Assembly (NCBI GenBank): GCA_002296525.1
Contig: DBIA01000027.1
Span: forward strand, 192,744-256,743
Direction of reading: 5' to 3'
Length of the DNA stretch: 64,000 nucleotides
Source of the DNA: Candidatus Neomicrothrix sp. UBA814
Lineage (GTDB): Bacteria > Actinomycetota > Acidimicrobiia > Acidimicrobiales > Poriferisodalaceae
The first letter of the stretch is position 1, and each line of letters starts with the position of its first letter. Under the pieces are notes generated by a model. The model did no database searches. It was not told the DNA's origin and was given only the letters and a program-made list of their open reading frames with translations. Made by a program: the position numbers and the translations under genes. Shown here piece after piece: positions 17,612 to 27,092 of this stretch.

Positions 17612-18181
17612 GTGACTGAAGATCCAGCTCCAATTGTCTTCGTTATATGTGGTGCTGGGGGAGCGGGGAAGGGCACCCTTGTAACGGAACTTGTGGAACG
17701 AGATGACAGCCTTCACTTGAGTCGGTCATGGACAACGCGACCCCGAAGACCAAATGAGTCCAAAGACGCCTATGTGTATGTGACCGAAAATGAATTCGTA
17801 GAGCGCATAGCAGAGGACGGTTTTTACGAGTGGGCTACGTTCTTTGATTATCGATACGGAACTCCTACTCCCGACGTGCCAGCCGGGAAAGATTTGCTAC
17901 TGGAAATAGACGTCCAAGGAGCAGTTGCGGTGAGGGAACGGCAACCGGACGCAGTCGTCGTCTTAGTTGTCCCACCTGATCGGCGTGAACAAGAACGTCG
18001 CATGCGATCTAGAGGCGATAGTGAAAATCACATACAGCAGCGACTCGATGCCGCAGAGGCGGAAGAACAAACTGGCGGCAGCCTGGCCGACGCAGTGGTG
18101 CTCAATGAGGAACTCCAGACGGCCGTAGCGGAAATCGAGTCGATTATTTCCGCAGCGCGAGCAGAAAAAATAAAGAAATAG
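17612..18181 (+). CDS. gmk: Guanylate kinase
   Basis: A 189-residue kinase converting GMP to GDP with ATP. The P-loop reads GAGGAGKGTLV; the GMP-binding block SRSWTTRPRRPNE follows, then GFYEWATFFDYRYGTP and the LLEIDVQGAVAVRE strand. The GTG at 17612 is preceded by AAGGA at about 10 nt; a TTG at 17603 is the alternative. It lies between mihF and rpoZ in standard order. Confidence 0.95.
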   Translation: MTEDPAPIVFVICGAGGAGKGTLVTELVERDDSLHLSRSWTTRPRRPNESKDAYVYVTENEFVERIAEDGFYEWATFFDYRYGTPTPDVPAGKDLLLEIDVQGAVAVRERQPDAVVVLVVPPDRREQERRMRSRGDSENHIQQRLDAAEAEEQTGGSLADAVVLNEELQTAVAEIESIISAARAEKIKK

Positions 18182-18241
18182 ACGCTTATGTTTTTAAGGC
18201 TCGTTGGAGCCAATGGGCCGCTGGTAACATGGTGGGTCGGT

Positions 18242-18247
18242 TATAGT
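18242..18247 (+). promoter_or_regulatory. Candidate -10 for rpoZ
   Basis: TATAGT in the 92-nt gap before rpoZ. Initiation near 18254 would give a leader of about 20 nt containing the GAGG ribosome site at 18262-18265. No strong -35 is seen. Confidence 0.35.
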
Positions 18248-18273
18248 CATCCAATTTTGTCGAGGTAACGCAT

Positions 18274-18621
18274 ATGTCTGATGAGCAAGACACCATGATC
18301 AGCCCGGGCCTTGAAGCGTTGCTTGAAAAGGTCGACTCAAAATTTACTTTGGTGAGCCTTGCGGCCAAAAGAGCACGCCAATTGATCTCCTATGACCTGG
18401 GTTTAGGTGAAGGTGGGGGTAGCGAAGTTCCCCCACAAGTCACAAGCACTGCACGTAAATCTTTGTCCATGGCATTCGAGGAAATCCAAGCAGACAAAAT
18501 CGGTTATGAGCGGTTTGACCCTGAAGAAAGAGCTCGCTTAGAAGCTGAGGCGCTGGCACAAGCAGAGGCTGACGCAGCAGCGGCTGCAGCCGCTCTTGAG
18601 GCTGTGCCCGACGAAGAGTAG
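18274..18621 (+). CDS. rpoZ: RNA polymerase omega subunit
   Basis: A 115-residue omega subunit that helps fold and assemble beta'. The core contains KFTLVSLAAKRARQL, the conserved region binding the beta' C-terminus, and ARKSLSMAFEEIQADKI. The C-terminus (about 90-115) is an Ala/Glu-rich tail not found in short omegas. GAGG lies 8 nt before the ATG. It is followed after 11 nt by coaBC, as in other actinobacteria. Confidence 0.95.
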   Translation: MSDEQDTMISPGLEALLEKVDSKFTLVSLAAKRARQLISYDLGLGEGGGSEVPPQVTSTARKSLSMAFEEIQADKIGYERFDPEERARLEAEALAQAEADAAAAAAALEAVPDEE

Positions 18622-18632
18622 GGATAACACCG

Positions 18633-19817
18633 ATGCTGGCAGGTCGCCGCATCGTCCTGGGGGTGACCGGGGGAATAGCTTCTTACAAGGCAGTTTTGCT
18701 TTGTCGAATGCTGGTTGATTCAGGCGCGCACGTGATTCCAGTGATGACGGAAAGTGCACAAAAGTTTGTAGGCCGAGCGACCTTTGACGCCTTAGCTTCG
18801 GAACCGGTTCGAACCTCAATCTTTGACGATGTGGACCCGATTCCGCACACGACACTAGGTCAGACCGCTGACCTCATTGTTGTCGCTCCAGCAACAGCGC
18901 GTTGCATTGGAAGCTACGCAAGTGGAATTTCCGATGACTTACTTACAGCTACGTTGGTCGCAACGCGAGCTCCGGTAGTTGTTTGCCCCGCGATGCACAC
19001 CGAGATGTGGGAACACGCTGCCATCCAGGACAACCTTAAAACTTTGGTTGACAGAGGTGTGATCGTGGTGCCCGCCGAAGAGGGAAAATTAGCGGGTGGG
19101 GACGCGGGAGCGGGTCGTCTAGCTGACCCCGAGCGTATTTTCGAAACGATAGAGAGTGCGTTAAGTGGTGGTGACCTGCAAGGAAAAAGAGTTCTTGTGA
19201 CAGCGGGTGGGACTCGCGAGTCGATAGATCCAGTTCGTTATGTGGGTAATCGATCTACCGGCAAGCAGGGCTACGCTCTAGCCGAAGCTGCCTTAGCTCG
19301 AGGGGCACATGTCACTCTGATCTCGACAGTCGATTTGGAGTTTTCGGCGGGAATTAACCTTGTTCGCGTTGAATCTGCACAACAAATGAGTGAAGCGGTA
19401 TTTCAACGAGTTGACGCTGACGTGATTGTGATGGCTGCAGCCGTTGCGGACTTTCGACCTGCGGACGTCTCAAACAGGAAAATCAAAAAAGACGCTGGAC
19501 CGCCCCAAATAGTGCTTGAACAAACACAGGATATTTTGAGTGCGTTGGGTGCTGCTAAACGACCGGATCAAGTAATCGTCGGATTCGCTGCAGAGACTGA
19601 AGAACTGATTTCACACGCCCAGGAGAAACTGCAAAGAAAGAATGTTGACATCATTGTCGCCAATGACGTGTCAGCTCCAGAAGTTGGCTTTGGTCACGAA
19701 ACTAACGAAGTAACGATTCTCGAGGCTGGTGGAAAACAGAAGCACGTCACTCTTCGGTCGAAGCGGCAAATAGCTGATGAAGTATTAGATGCTGTGACTC
19801 AAATGCTTGTGAAATAG
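18633..19817 (+). CDS. coaBC: Bifunctional phosphopantothenoylcysteine synthetase/decarboxylase
   Basis: A 394-residue CoA-biosynthesis protein. The N-terminal CoaC flavoprotein domain begins RIVLGVTGGIASYKA and carries VVAPATARCIG and CPAMHTEMW, where His takes the place of Asn in the E. coli PxMNxxMW clamp; I believe other actinobacterial CoaBCs share this. The C-terminal CoaB ligase domain (from about 187) has VLVTAGGTRESIDPVRYVGNRS and the KIKK motif near 290. Confidence 0.95.
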   Translation: MLAGRRIVLGVTGGIASYKAVLLCRMLVDSGAHVIPVMTESAQKFVGRATFDALASEPVRTSIFDDVDPIPHTTLGQTADLIVVAPATARCIGSYASGISDDLLTATLVATRAPVVVCPAMHTEMWEHAAIQDNLKTLVDRGVIVVPAEEGKLAGGDAGAGRLADPERIFETIESALSGGDLQGKRVLVTAGGTRESIDPVRYVGNRSTGKQGYALAEAALARGAHVTLISTVDLEFSAGINLVRVESAQQMSEAVFQRVDADVIVMAAAVADFRPADVSNRKIKKDAGPPQIVLEQTQDILSALGAAKRPDQVIVGFAAETEELISHAQEKLQRKNVDIIVANDVSAPEVGFGHETNEVTILEAGGKQKHVTLRSKRQIADEVLDAVTQMLVK

Positions 19818-19888
19818 CTTGATCTACGTGTAGCGACGCTCTTTGGCCTAGCCTTGGATGAGTCAATCAGATGATCAGGAGAGATGGC

Positions 19889-21091
19889 GTGAGTCGATGG
19901 ACTTTCACCTCAGAGTCGGTGACAGAAGGACATCCCGACAAGATGGCGGATCAGATATCTGACGCCATCCTTGATGCGATGCTCAGACAAGACCCAAATA
20001 GCCGAGTGGCATGCGAAACCATGGTCACCACTGGTTTGGTGGTGGTAGCAGGGGAGATCACTACGAGTGGGTTCGTAGATATCGCCTCTGTGGTTCGAGA
20101 GACGATCAACGACATTGGGTATGACCGAGATTCGTTGGACTTCAATGGAAGCACTTGTGGGGTAATGGTAAGTCTCGATGAACAGTCGCCAGACATTGCC
20201 CAAGGGGTTAATGACTCAGAGGAAGTGAGAAGCGGCAAAGCCGGCGAAGAGGACGAACTCGACCGCCAAGGTGCCGGGGATCAAGGGATGATGTTCGGTT
20301 ACGCTTGCCGGGAAACTGACGTTTTGATGCCGCTTCCAATTCATGTAGCCCATCGGATGGCTGAACAATTAACTGAAGCCCGCAAATCCGGCCAAGTTCC
20401 GTACCTGAGGCCAGACGGAAAAACGCAAGTGTCTTTTGAATATGAAGACGGAAGGCCTATCCGACTAAAGACCGTTTTGGTTTCAAGTCAGCACAACCCG
20501 GGTATCGATAGAGATGGGATGATCAAGCCTGACCTGGTAGAGCACGTTATACGACCAGCCATACCCGCGGAATTTGCCGACGATGACTTTGAAGTTTTCG
20601 TGAACCCGACAGGGAACTTTGTGGTTGGCGGACCGGTAGGTGATTGTGGCCTTACCGGCCGAAAAATTATTGTCGATACTTATGGTGGTTACGCAAGACA
20701 CGGTGGAGGTGCGTTCTCGGGAAAAGACCCTTCTAAGGTCGACCGCTCGGCCGCATACGCGACGCGCTGGGTGGCCAAGAATCTCGTAGCAGCTGGCGCC
20801 GCAGACCGGTGTGAAGTCCAAGTCGCATATGCAATAGGGGTTGCGCGCCCCGTATCGGTGCTTGTTGAAACCTTCGGCACCGAGAATGTTGATCCCGAAC
20901 GTATCAATTCGGCAGTCAACGAAGTATTCGACTTGAGGCCGGCCGCGATCTTACGGGACCTGGACCTTCGACGGCCGATCTTTCAACCCACGGCCGCTTA
21001 CGGTCATTTTGGTCGCGATGCATCCGATGAATTGTTTACGTGGGAACGGACTGACCGTGTCGATGACCTACGGTCGACGCTCGGTCTATAA
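19889..21091 (+). CDS. metK: S-adenosylmethionine synthetase
   Basis: A 400-residue enzyme making AdoMet from methionine and ATP. It begins with the typical FTSESVTEGHPDKMADQISD and shows GAGDQGMMFGYA (the methionine-loop region) and GGGAFSGKDPSKVDRSAAY (P-loop-like segment). I chose the GTG at 19889 because AGGAGA lies 6 nt upstream and the resulting N-terminus matches the family; an in-frame ATG at 19871 would include that ribosome site. I see no SAM riboswitch in the 71-nt gap before it. Confidence 0.97.
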   Translation: MSRWTFTSESVTEGHPDKMADQISDAILDAMLRQDPNSRVACETMVTTGLVVVAGEITTSGFVDIASVVRETINDIGYDRDSLDFNGSTCGVMVSLDEQSPDIAQGVNDSEEVRSGKAGEEDELDRQGAGDQGMMFGYACRETDVLMPLPIHVAHRMAEQLTEARKSGQVPYLRPDGKTQVSFEYEDGRPIRLKTVLVSSQHNPGIDRDGMIKPDLVEHVIRPAIPAEFADDDFEVFVNPTGNFVVGGPVGDCGLTGRKIIVDTYGGYARHGGGAFSGKDPSKVDRSAAYATRWVAKNLVAAGAADRCEVQVAYAIGVARPVSVLVETFGTENVDPERINSAVNEVFDLRPAAILRDLDLRRPIFQPTAAYGHFGRDASDELFTWERTDRVDDLRSTLGL

Positions 21092-21140
21092 AATTCTTGC
21101 ATGATTCGTTGAAGTCTCACCCTTCAAGCACAATGGGCGT

Positions 21141-22874
21141 GTGTCGCGAATAGTTCGGGTTCTTCCTGACGAACCAGCTGTCGATAAGGAATTCGACTAT
21201 TTGCTATCAGACGCTGTGGTTGCTGCCTCTCCTGACGTCCCCATTCGCATCGGAACTTTGGTTCGCATCGATCTTCGAGGTCGAAGGGTGAAGGGATGGA
21301 TTACTGCCTTGGATGTCCTACCTCCCGACGGGGTCACTCTCAGCGAGGTAAAGAAAGTTAGTAGCGTTGGACCTCCTGCGGACCTTGTCGAATTAGCTAC
21401 CTGGGCGAGTCAGCAGTGGCTAGGTAGCCGAGTGCACTTCTTGCGCACCGCAACCCACACTCGGATTGTCTCGTCTGTAACTCCTAGCGCAGGTCGTCCT
21501 ATTCCTGCCACAGCACCGAGTAATTTAGCTACGGAGTCGTTTAGGCGAGGGGGAGCGGTGGTGCGGATGCCCCCAGCTAGCGATGATTTCTCGCTAGCGA
21601 TTGCCGCCGCATCTCAGGGACGGGCGCTAGTGCTCGTTCCGACTTTGGCGAGAGCTCAACGTCTTGCATTAGCCATGAAGCGGGCGGGAGTCGATGTAGC
21701 ACTGCACCCTCGAGACTGGGGAGCTTCAGCGGGTGGAAGAACCACCATAGGTACACGATCGGCTGCCTGGGCACCCATAACAGAGTTAGACGCAGTGTTG
21801 GTGCTCGACGAACAGGACCAGGCGTACCAATCGGAGGCAGCTCCGACTTGGCATGCGCGTGACGTAGTTCTGGAGCGAGCTAAGCGAGACGGGGCCCGCT
21901 GGGTAATTGCGTCTCCAGCGCCGTCTCTAGAGGCTCTGACTTGCGGAGCTCCGTTGTTAACCGCTGACAGGGCTACTGAGCGAGCAGGATGGCCCATTGT
22001 CGACCTGGTTGACCTTCGAGATGAGCCACCTTCTGCAGGTTCGTGGTGCTCACAGCATCTATCTCGAACATTGAGCACTGGTCGCCAAGTCGTATGCGTT
22101 TTAAACCGAAAGGGACGAGCCCGGTTTGCCTATTGCGCACAATGCGGTGAGCTAGCCCGATCAGAACAGACTGGTAAACCCTTGGGACTAGAGGGAGACC
22201 GCCTCGTCCACCCGTTTGACGGCGATGAAAGGCCCGCGGTGTGTTCTGAGTGTTCATCCACAAAGTTTCGACGAGTCAAGTTGGGCGTAACTGGTGTCGC
22301 CCAGGAATTAGAACGCCTTTCTCGCCGACCGGTCACTGAAGTAACAGCAGCTACCGAAGCTTTACCAAATACAGCGGACTTATACGTTGGCACTGAAGCA
22401 GTGCTGCATCGAGTTGAAAGTGCCGACACGGTGGCATTCCTGGACTTTGATCAGGAACTCTTAGCTCCGCGTTATAGAGCAGGAGAAGAGGCCATGTCTT
22501 TGCTGATTCAAGCAGCTCGTTTAGTGGGTAGCCGCGATAAGGGGGGTCGTGTTGTAGTTCAGACACGAATCCCTCAACACCCAGTGCTTCAGGCGGCGGT
22601 GAACGCGGACCCTGGATCGCTGGCGCGAACCGAGTTAGAGGTCCGTAAGCAGCTTCGACAACCTCCTGAGGCGCATTGGGCGATAATTTCGGGAGCGTCA
22701 GCTGATCAGTTCATTCAACGGTTAGGAAGTCCGGAAGGTCTAGAGATAAGGCCCGCTAACGAAAACAGATGGCGAATCCGTTGCGATGACCGACAAGAAC
22801 TAGTCGATCATTTAAAAAATGTAGACCGACCTTCGGGAAGGCTCCGTATTGAAATCAATCCGCTTAGAGCCTGA
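21141..22874 (+). CDS. priA: PriA-like primosomal protein, helicase-degenerate
   Basis: A 577-residue PriA homologue, shorter than E. coli PriA (732). The N-terminal 3'-binding domain (VRVLPDEPAVDKEFDYLL) is recognisable, but the Walker A GKT/S is absent: the expected place reads SDDFSLAIAAASQGRA. The DEEH box is DEQD, and only part of the zinc-binding cysteines remain (CAQCG and CSECS). Actinobacterial PriA proteins are known to lack helicase motifs, so this is probably a DNA-binding restart factor rather than a helicase. Context metK-priA-def-fmt is conserved. Confidence 0.88.
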   Translation: MSRIVRVLPDEPAVDKEFDYLLSDAVVAASPDVPIRIGTLVRIDLRGRRVKGWITALDVLPPDGVTLSEVKKVSSVGPPADLVELATWASQQWLGSRVHFLRTATHTRIVSSVTPSAGRPIPATAPSNLATESFRRGGAVVRMPPASDDFSLAIAAASQGRALVLVPTLARAQRLALAMKRAGVDVALHPRDWGASAGGRTTIGTRSAAWAPITELDAVLVLDEQDQAYQSEAAPTWHARDVVLERAKRDGARWVIASPAPSLEALTCGAPLLTADRATERAGWPIVDLVDLRDEPPSAGSWCSQHLSRTLSTGRQVVCVLNRKGRARFAYCAQCGELARSEQTGKPLGLEGDRLVHPFDGDERPAVCSECSSTKFRRVKLGVTGVAQELERLSRRPVTEVTAATEALPNTADLYVGTEAVLHRVESADTVAFLDFDQELLAPRYRAGEEAMSLLIQAARLVGSRDKGGRVVVQTRIPQHPVLQAAVNADPGSLARTELEVRKQLRQPPEAHWAIISGASADQFIQRLGSPEGLEIRPANENRWRIRCDDRQELVDHLKNVDRPSGRLRIEINPLRA

Positions 22875-22904
22875 GTGTCTAAGGCCGGTAACCTAGGCAG
22901 TGCT

Positions 22905-23432
22905 ATGAGTTACCAGATACGTCTGATGGGAGACCCGGTTCTCCGGCAAACGGCGGCGTCAATTGAGGATATTGACGGTCGTATCGCCAAGATGGTCGAA
23001 GATATGGTCCCAGCGATGTATCAGGCCGAAGGAATTGGGTTGGCGGCACCTCAAGTAGGAATTCAGAAGCGGCTATTCGTATACGACATCGGGGAAGGTC
23101 CAGAAACTTTAGTCAACCCAGAAATCGTTGATTCCGATGGCGAATGGAGCTTCCACGAAGGTTGTTTGTCAGTTCCGGGATTATCTTTTGAAATTATTCG
23201 CCCTAAAGAGGTTCACCTTGTTGGACGCGACCTGGACGGAAATGAAGTTTCGATAGAAGCCGACGAGCTTCTAGCCCGGTTGTTTCAACACGAACTGGAC
23301 CACCTAGACGGTGTACTTCTTCTCGACCACTTAGAACGCGACGACCGCAAAGCAGCACTTCGCCAGTGGCGCGATATCCAAAGTTCACGGCACCAAGATT
23401 TCACAACTAGAGCTGACATTGCATTGCCGTGA
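22905..23432 (+). CDS. def: Peptide deformylase
   Basis: A 175-residue metal-dependent deformylase removing the N-terminal formyl group. All three motifs are intact: GIGLAAPQVG, EGCLSVPG (Cys ligand) and QHELDHLDG (two His ligands and the catalytic Glu). I chose the ATG at 22905; a GTG at 22875 directly after the priA stop would add ten non-conserved residues. The stop overlaps the GTG of fmt, its partner in formyl-Met metabolism. Confidence 0.96.
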   Translation: MSYQIRLMGDPVLRQTAASIEDIDGRIAKMVEDMVPAMYQAEGIGLAAPQVGIQKRLFVYDIGEGPETLVNPEIVDSDGEWSFHEGCLSVPGLSFEIIRPKEVHLVGRDLDGNEVSIEADELLARLFQHELDHLDGVLLLDHLERDDRKAALRQWRDIQSSRHQDFTTRADIALP

Positions 23433-24322
23433 GCATCGCTCTGCCTACACCGCCCGAACATCCGCGTTCCCTGGTTTATTTCGGTAGCCCTGATGCCGCA
23501 GTTCCTCCGCTGCTGAAGTTGGTCGAGGCAGGATTCGAAATTCCCTTGGTGGTCTCGATGCCTGATCGTCGGCGAACGCGTAGGGCAGCTCCGTCTCCGA
23601 CTCCGGTGAAGAAGGCTGCACTGGACCTTGGCATACCGGTGACAGATCAGATTTCCGACGCTTTGTCCGTAGAGGCTGATTGCGGGGTTGTTGTTGCTTA
23701 CGGCCAAATAATCGGTGTGGAGTTTTTAATGAAGTTGCCGATGGTGAACGTTCACTTCTCCTTACTTCCTCGCTGGCGAGGAGCAGCGCCGGTTGAACGT
23801 GCCATTCTTGCGGGTGATCAAAGTACCGGAATCTGCATCATGGGGCTTGAGCCGGAACTAGATGCAGGACCCGTTTACAGGAAACGAGAGATACCAATTG
23901 ATGAGCAAATAACAGCGTCGGAACTGACCGAGGAACTAGCCGCCTTAGGAGCTGAAGAACTAGTGGCCGCTTTGCAACATGGATTAAGTAATGCTCAGCC
24001 CCAAGAGGGCAAGGTGACTATTGCCAAAAAATTGTTTAGATCAGACCTTGAGCTTGATTGGGCGCTCTCGGCATCTGAGCTGAGTCGCGTTATTAGAGTG
24101 GGTGGCGCCTGGACGACGATTAACTCATCTTCACTAAAGGTGCACCAAGCGAATGTTATTGAAGGCGAAAGCGAAGCAGGCCGGCTAATCAAAGACGTCG
24201 TCGGAACAGGTAAAGATTCCCTGCAACTGTTAGTTGTGCAACCAGAAGGAAAGTCGCGGTTAGATGCCGTGGACTGGATCAATGGAGCTCGCCTCGGAGA
24301 CGAAGTGTATTTAGGAACGTGA
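23429..24322 (+). CDS. fmt: Methionyl-tRNA formyltransferase
   Basis: A 297-residue enzyme formylating initiator Met-tRNA. The N-terminal Rossmann domain starts VYFGSPDAAVPPL; the catalytic region VNVHFSLLPRWRGAAPVERAI contains the expected Asn/His, and the aspartate lies in LEPELDAGPVY. The C-terminal OB-like domain is present. Its GTG overlaps the def stop and its TGA overlaps the rsmB GTG, so def-fmt-rsmB is a coupled unit. Confidence 0.95.
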   Translation: MSIALPTPPEHPRSLVYFGSPDAAVPPLLKLVEAGFEIPLVVSMPDRRRTRRAAPSPTPVKKAALDLGIPVTDQISDALSVEADCGVVVAYGQIIGVEFLMKLPMVNVHFSLLPRWRGAAPVERAILAGDQSTGICIMGLEPELDAGPVYRKREIPIDEQITASELTEELAALGAEELVAALQHGLSNAQPQEGKVTIAKKLFRSDLELDWALSASELSRVIRVGGAWTTINSSSLKVHQANVIEGESEAGRLIKDVVGTGKDSLQLLVVQPEGKSRLDAVDWINGARLGDEVYLGT

Positions 24323-25446
24323 AGCCAATAACTAGTCGACAGTTGGCCGCTCGGGTATTGACTGAAATCGGCGAGGGAGCGCGAGCTAATACCGCTCTGG
24401 CAACGGCACTATCTAAAGATGGGAGGGCCCTAAGTGTTAGGGATAGAGCCTTTGTCACTGAGTTGGTTCAAGGTACGACTCGGATGCGGCGGGCTGTAGA
24501 TCACGCGATGGGGCCGTATATACAACGAAAATTAGATGAAGATGTTCGCTCGGCGCTGCGAATGGGTGTGCACCAGCTCTTACACCTTGGGACCCCACCT
24601 CATGCCGCTGTCAACGACACGGTTGACGTAGCGCCCCGAAGAGCGCGAGGTTTAGTCAATGCAGTCCTGAGGAAAGTCGCGCAAAGCGATGCGGTATGGC
24701 CGAGTGGCGCTGTGCAATTTAGCTACCCAGATTGGATTTGGAATCTTTTTGTGGGTGCTTGGGGCGAGGAGGGCCGCGAGTCTCTAATCGCCATGAACAC
24801 ACCTGAACGGCCGGAACCTAGAGCGGATGGTTACGTCCAAGGGCAAGCTTCACAATGGGTAGTCGAAGTCATTGATGCTGCAGGTGACAACGGGGGGCAA
24901 TTCATCGACCTATGTGCGGCGCCTGGAGGGAAAACTACTGCGCTGGGTGCGCGTTGGTCTCCAGTCTTTGCCAACGAAGTCGACCCTGCGCGCGCAAGAG
25001 TGCTGCGGGAAGTAGTCCAGAAGTATCGGCCAGCTACTCAGGTTGTGGTGAGCGATGGTAGTGAATCGCCCTTTCGTAATGACTGTGCGGACGCAGTCTT
25101 GGTCGATGCTCCATGTAGCGGTCTCGGTGCTTTAGGTCGCCGCAGTGACGCTCGTTGGCAAATTTCTGAGCAAGCGATCAAGCGTCTGGTAGGCATTCAA
25201 GCGACATTGTTAGATGAGGCGTTTCGCCTTCTACGTCCCGGGGGAGTGCTGACATATAGCGTTTGTACCGTTACACCAGAAGAAACAGTTCAAGTTCCGC
25301 TTGAATTTGACGTAAGGCATGAAAATGCTGAAATTATTCCCGTGACCCAACCGCCATGGCGAGAACATCATCAAGGGGGACTTGTTCTGCCTCACGACCA
25401 TGGGACTGATGGCATGGCAGTGTTCCAGTGGAGGCGGCGACAGTGA
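24319..25446 (+). CDS. rsmB: 16S rRNA (cytosine-C5) methyltransferase RsmB/Sun family
   Basis: A 375-residue protein with an N-terminal NusB-like RNA-binding domain (1-130, RQLAARVLTEI... RAFVTELVQGTTR) and a C-terminal SAM methyltransferase domain. The SAM loop is DLCAAPGGKTT; the two catalytic cysteines are in DAPCSGLG and YSVCTV. It is shorter than E. coli RsmB (429), partly because the linker is short. It starts by overlap with fmt. In related genomes rpe and the rib genes follow; here an accessory block intervenes. Confidence 0.93.
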   Translation: MKPITSRQLAARVLTEIGEGARANTALATALSKDGRALSVRDRAFVTELVQGTTRMRRAVDHAMGPYIQRKLDEDVRSALRMGVHQLLHLGTPPHAAVNDTVDVAPRRARGLVNAVLRKVAQSDAVWPSGAVQFSYPDWIWNLFVGAWGEEGRESLIAMNTPERPEPRADGYVQGQASQWVVEVIDAAGDNGGQFIDLCAAPGGKTTALGARWSPVFANEVDPARARVLREVVQKYRPATQVVVSDGSESPFRNDCADAVLVDAPCSGLGALGRRSDARWQISEQAIKRLVGIQATLLDEAFRLLRPGGVLTYSVCTVTPEETVQVPLEFDVRHENAEIIPVTQPPWREHHQGGLVLPHDHGTDGMAVFQWRRRQ

Positions 25447-25456
25447 AGGATGTTTC

Positions 25457-26035
25457 ATGCGAATTGGCCTAGTTTCTGACACACATATCCCCGAGGCCGG
25501 CCCCGAACTTTGGCCCCAGGTCTACGAAGCGTTCGAAGGCTGCGAAGCAATTTTGCATGCCGGAGACATCTACGAGATCTCCGTCGTAGAAAAACTTCAT
25601 CAAATAGCGCCCACCTGGGCAGCGCGAGGAAATGGAGACGATGGTTCATCAGGTCGCGATATTCAACCGACGCACCCATTATTGGCTCCATCTTGGGTGC
25701 ACAAGTTCGGACATTTGACTGTGGGATTAACTCACCACATGCCGATCCCAGAACTGCCCACTTATGGGGTTCTAGATGCGATCAATAGACACTTTGACGT
25801 CACGACCTTAGATGTCGTCGTGTATGGCGACACTCACGTTGAGCACATCACCACCATTGACGGAGTCCTATGCGTCAACCCGGGTTCGCCTACTTTTCCG
25901 CACAACCTTTCAGTTCAACTGGGCACCGTTGGCTTTCTCGACATTGTTGATGGCGACGTTGAAGCCTCGATTTGGAAACTTACCGAAGATGGTATTGAGC
26001 CGTTCGATTGGGAAACTTGGGGGCGGCCGTGGTGA
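25457..26035 (+). CDS. YfcE/MJ0936-type metallophosphoesterase
   Basis: A 192-residue calcineurin-like phosphoesterase of the small YfcE/MJ0936 type. Metal ligands are visible in order: SDTH at the N-terminus, HAGDI, RGNGD, THH and YGDTHVEH, followed by CVNPGSP. Family members hydrolyse phosphodiesters, but the substrate is unknown. The ATG at 25457 follows GAAGGA and starts right before the first motif. It opens the accessory block after rsmB. Confidence 0.88.
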   Translation: MRIGLVSDTHIPEAGPELWPQVYEAFEGCEAILHAGDIYEISVVEKLHQIAPTWAARGNGDDGSSGRDIQPTHPLLAPSWVHKFGHLTVGLTHHMPIPELPTYGVLDAINRHFDVTTLDVVVYGDTHVEHITTIDGVLCVNPGSPTFPHNLSVQLGTVGFLDIVDGDVEASIWKLTEDGIEPFDWETWGRPW

Positions 26036-26086
26036 AGGTTGGCTAGCGTCTCCAGTGTCGCCGATAACTGTCTAGGAAGTACCGCT

Positions 26087-27088
26087 ATGGATAAATCTGA
26101 GTGGCTAGCAAGCACGATCGAAGAAGCGATCGATCCCGATGAAGAAATAGTTGACCCGCATCATCACTTATGGGACTTCCCAACAGGGACCTATCTGTTG
26201 CCGGACCTCCATTTAGATACGGGTTCGAGTCATAACGTCGCGCAAACAGTTTTTGTTGAGTGCAGCGCCGAGTACAAAGATGACGGTCCCGAACACCTCC
26301 GACCTGTCGGAGAAATCGAGTTCGTGCGACAGCAAGCTGAGTTGTCGATGGAGAGTGATGGGGCGGAAATTGCAGGAATCGTAGGATTTGCTGATTTGGC
26401 TAGGGGCGAAGCGGTTGAAGAAGTACTGGCCGCCCAAGACGCGGCCGGCGGTGGCCGATTTCGCGGGATTCGTCATGCCAATGCATGGGACGCCAGTGAC
26501 CAGATCCGCGAGTCGCACACGAAACCGCCTCCCGGTTTGTTGGGCCACGCAGATTTCCGCGCTGGATTTGCCAAACTCGGACAAATGGGTTTCAGCTTCG
26601 ATGCATGGATGTTCCACCCTCAGGTAGAAGAGTTAGTGGAGCTAGTGCAAGCTGTGCCCGATACGCCCGTGGTCCTGGACCACTTAGGCGGGCCGCTTGG
26701 AATTGGCCCTTACGCTGGAGCCCGCGAAGAAGTTCGAGCCACCCTCAGGCCAGCTCTTGAGAAGCTTGCTGAACACGAGCACGTGATGGTCAAGGTGGGC
26801 GGAATAGGAATGAGTATCTACGGAGTGGGCTTAAATCGTCTACCCGAGGCTCCAAGCTCCGAACACGTAGCTGAACTTTGGAGTGAGGACATTCGGCACT
26901 GCGTCGACACTTTTGGTCCCAACCGATGCATGTTCGAAAGCAACTTCCCAGTCGATAAACAAGGTTGCTCCTACACGGTGTTGTTTAACGCCTTCCAGAG
27001 GATTGCAGACGAAGCCGGATGGAGCAGCGCGGAGCGAAGCGAGTTGTTCTCTGGAAGCGCTCGCCGGTTTTATCGTTTGACTCAGTAG
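26087..27088 (+). CDS. Amidohydrolase-2 family TIM-barrel hydrolase
   Basis: A 333-residue metal-dependent hydrolase. The DPHHHLWDF motif near residue 22 gives the first metal ligands; later blocks VVLDHLGGP and FESNFPVDK fit the amidohydrolase-2 group that includes lactonases of aromatic-acid degradation (PDC hydrolase LigI-like). The ATG at 26087 is preceded by AGGAAG at 8 nt; an upstream TTG at 26039 is less likely. The substrate cannot be deduced. A second, distinct family member lies at 31275-32432. Confidence 0.85.
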   Translation: MDKSEWLASTIEEAIDPDEEIVDPHHHLWDFPTGTYLLPDLHLDTGSSHNVAQTVFVECSAEYKDDGPEHLRPVGEIEFVRQQAELSMESDGAEIAGIVGFADLARGEAVEEVLAAQDAAGGGRFRGIRHANAWDASDQIRESHTKPPPGLLGHADFRAGFAKLGQMGFSFDAWMFHPQVEELVELVQAVPDTPVVLDHLGGPLGIGPYAGAREEVRATLRPALEKLAEHEHVMVKVGGIGMSIYGVGLNRLPEAPSSEHVAELWSEDIRHCVDTFGPNRCMFESNFPVDKQGCSYTVLFNAFQRIADEAGWSSAERSELFSGSARRFYRLTQ

Positions 27089-27092
27089 AGGT

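Noticed and set aside
19818..19888. Possible SAM riboswitch before metK
   Set aside because: Only 71 nt are available and no conserved SAM-I or SAM-II core elements or terminator are visible.
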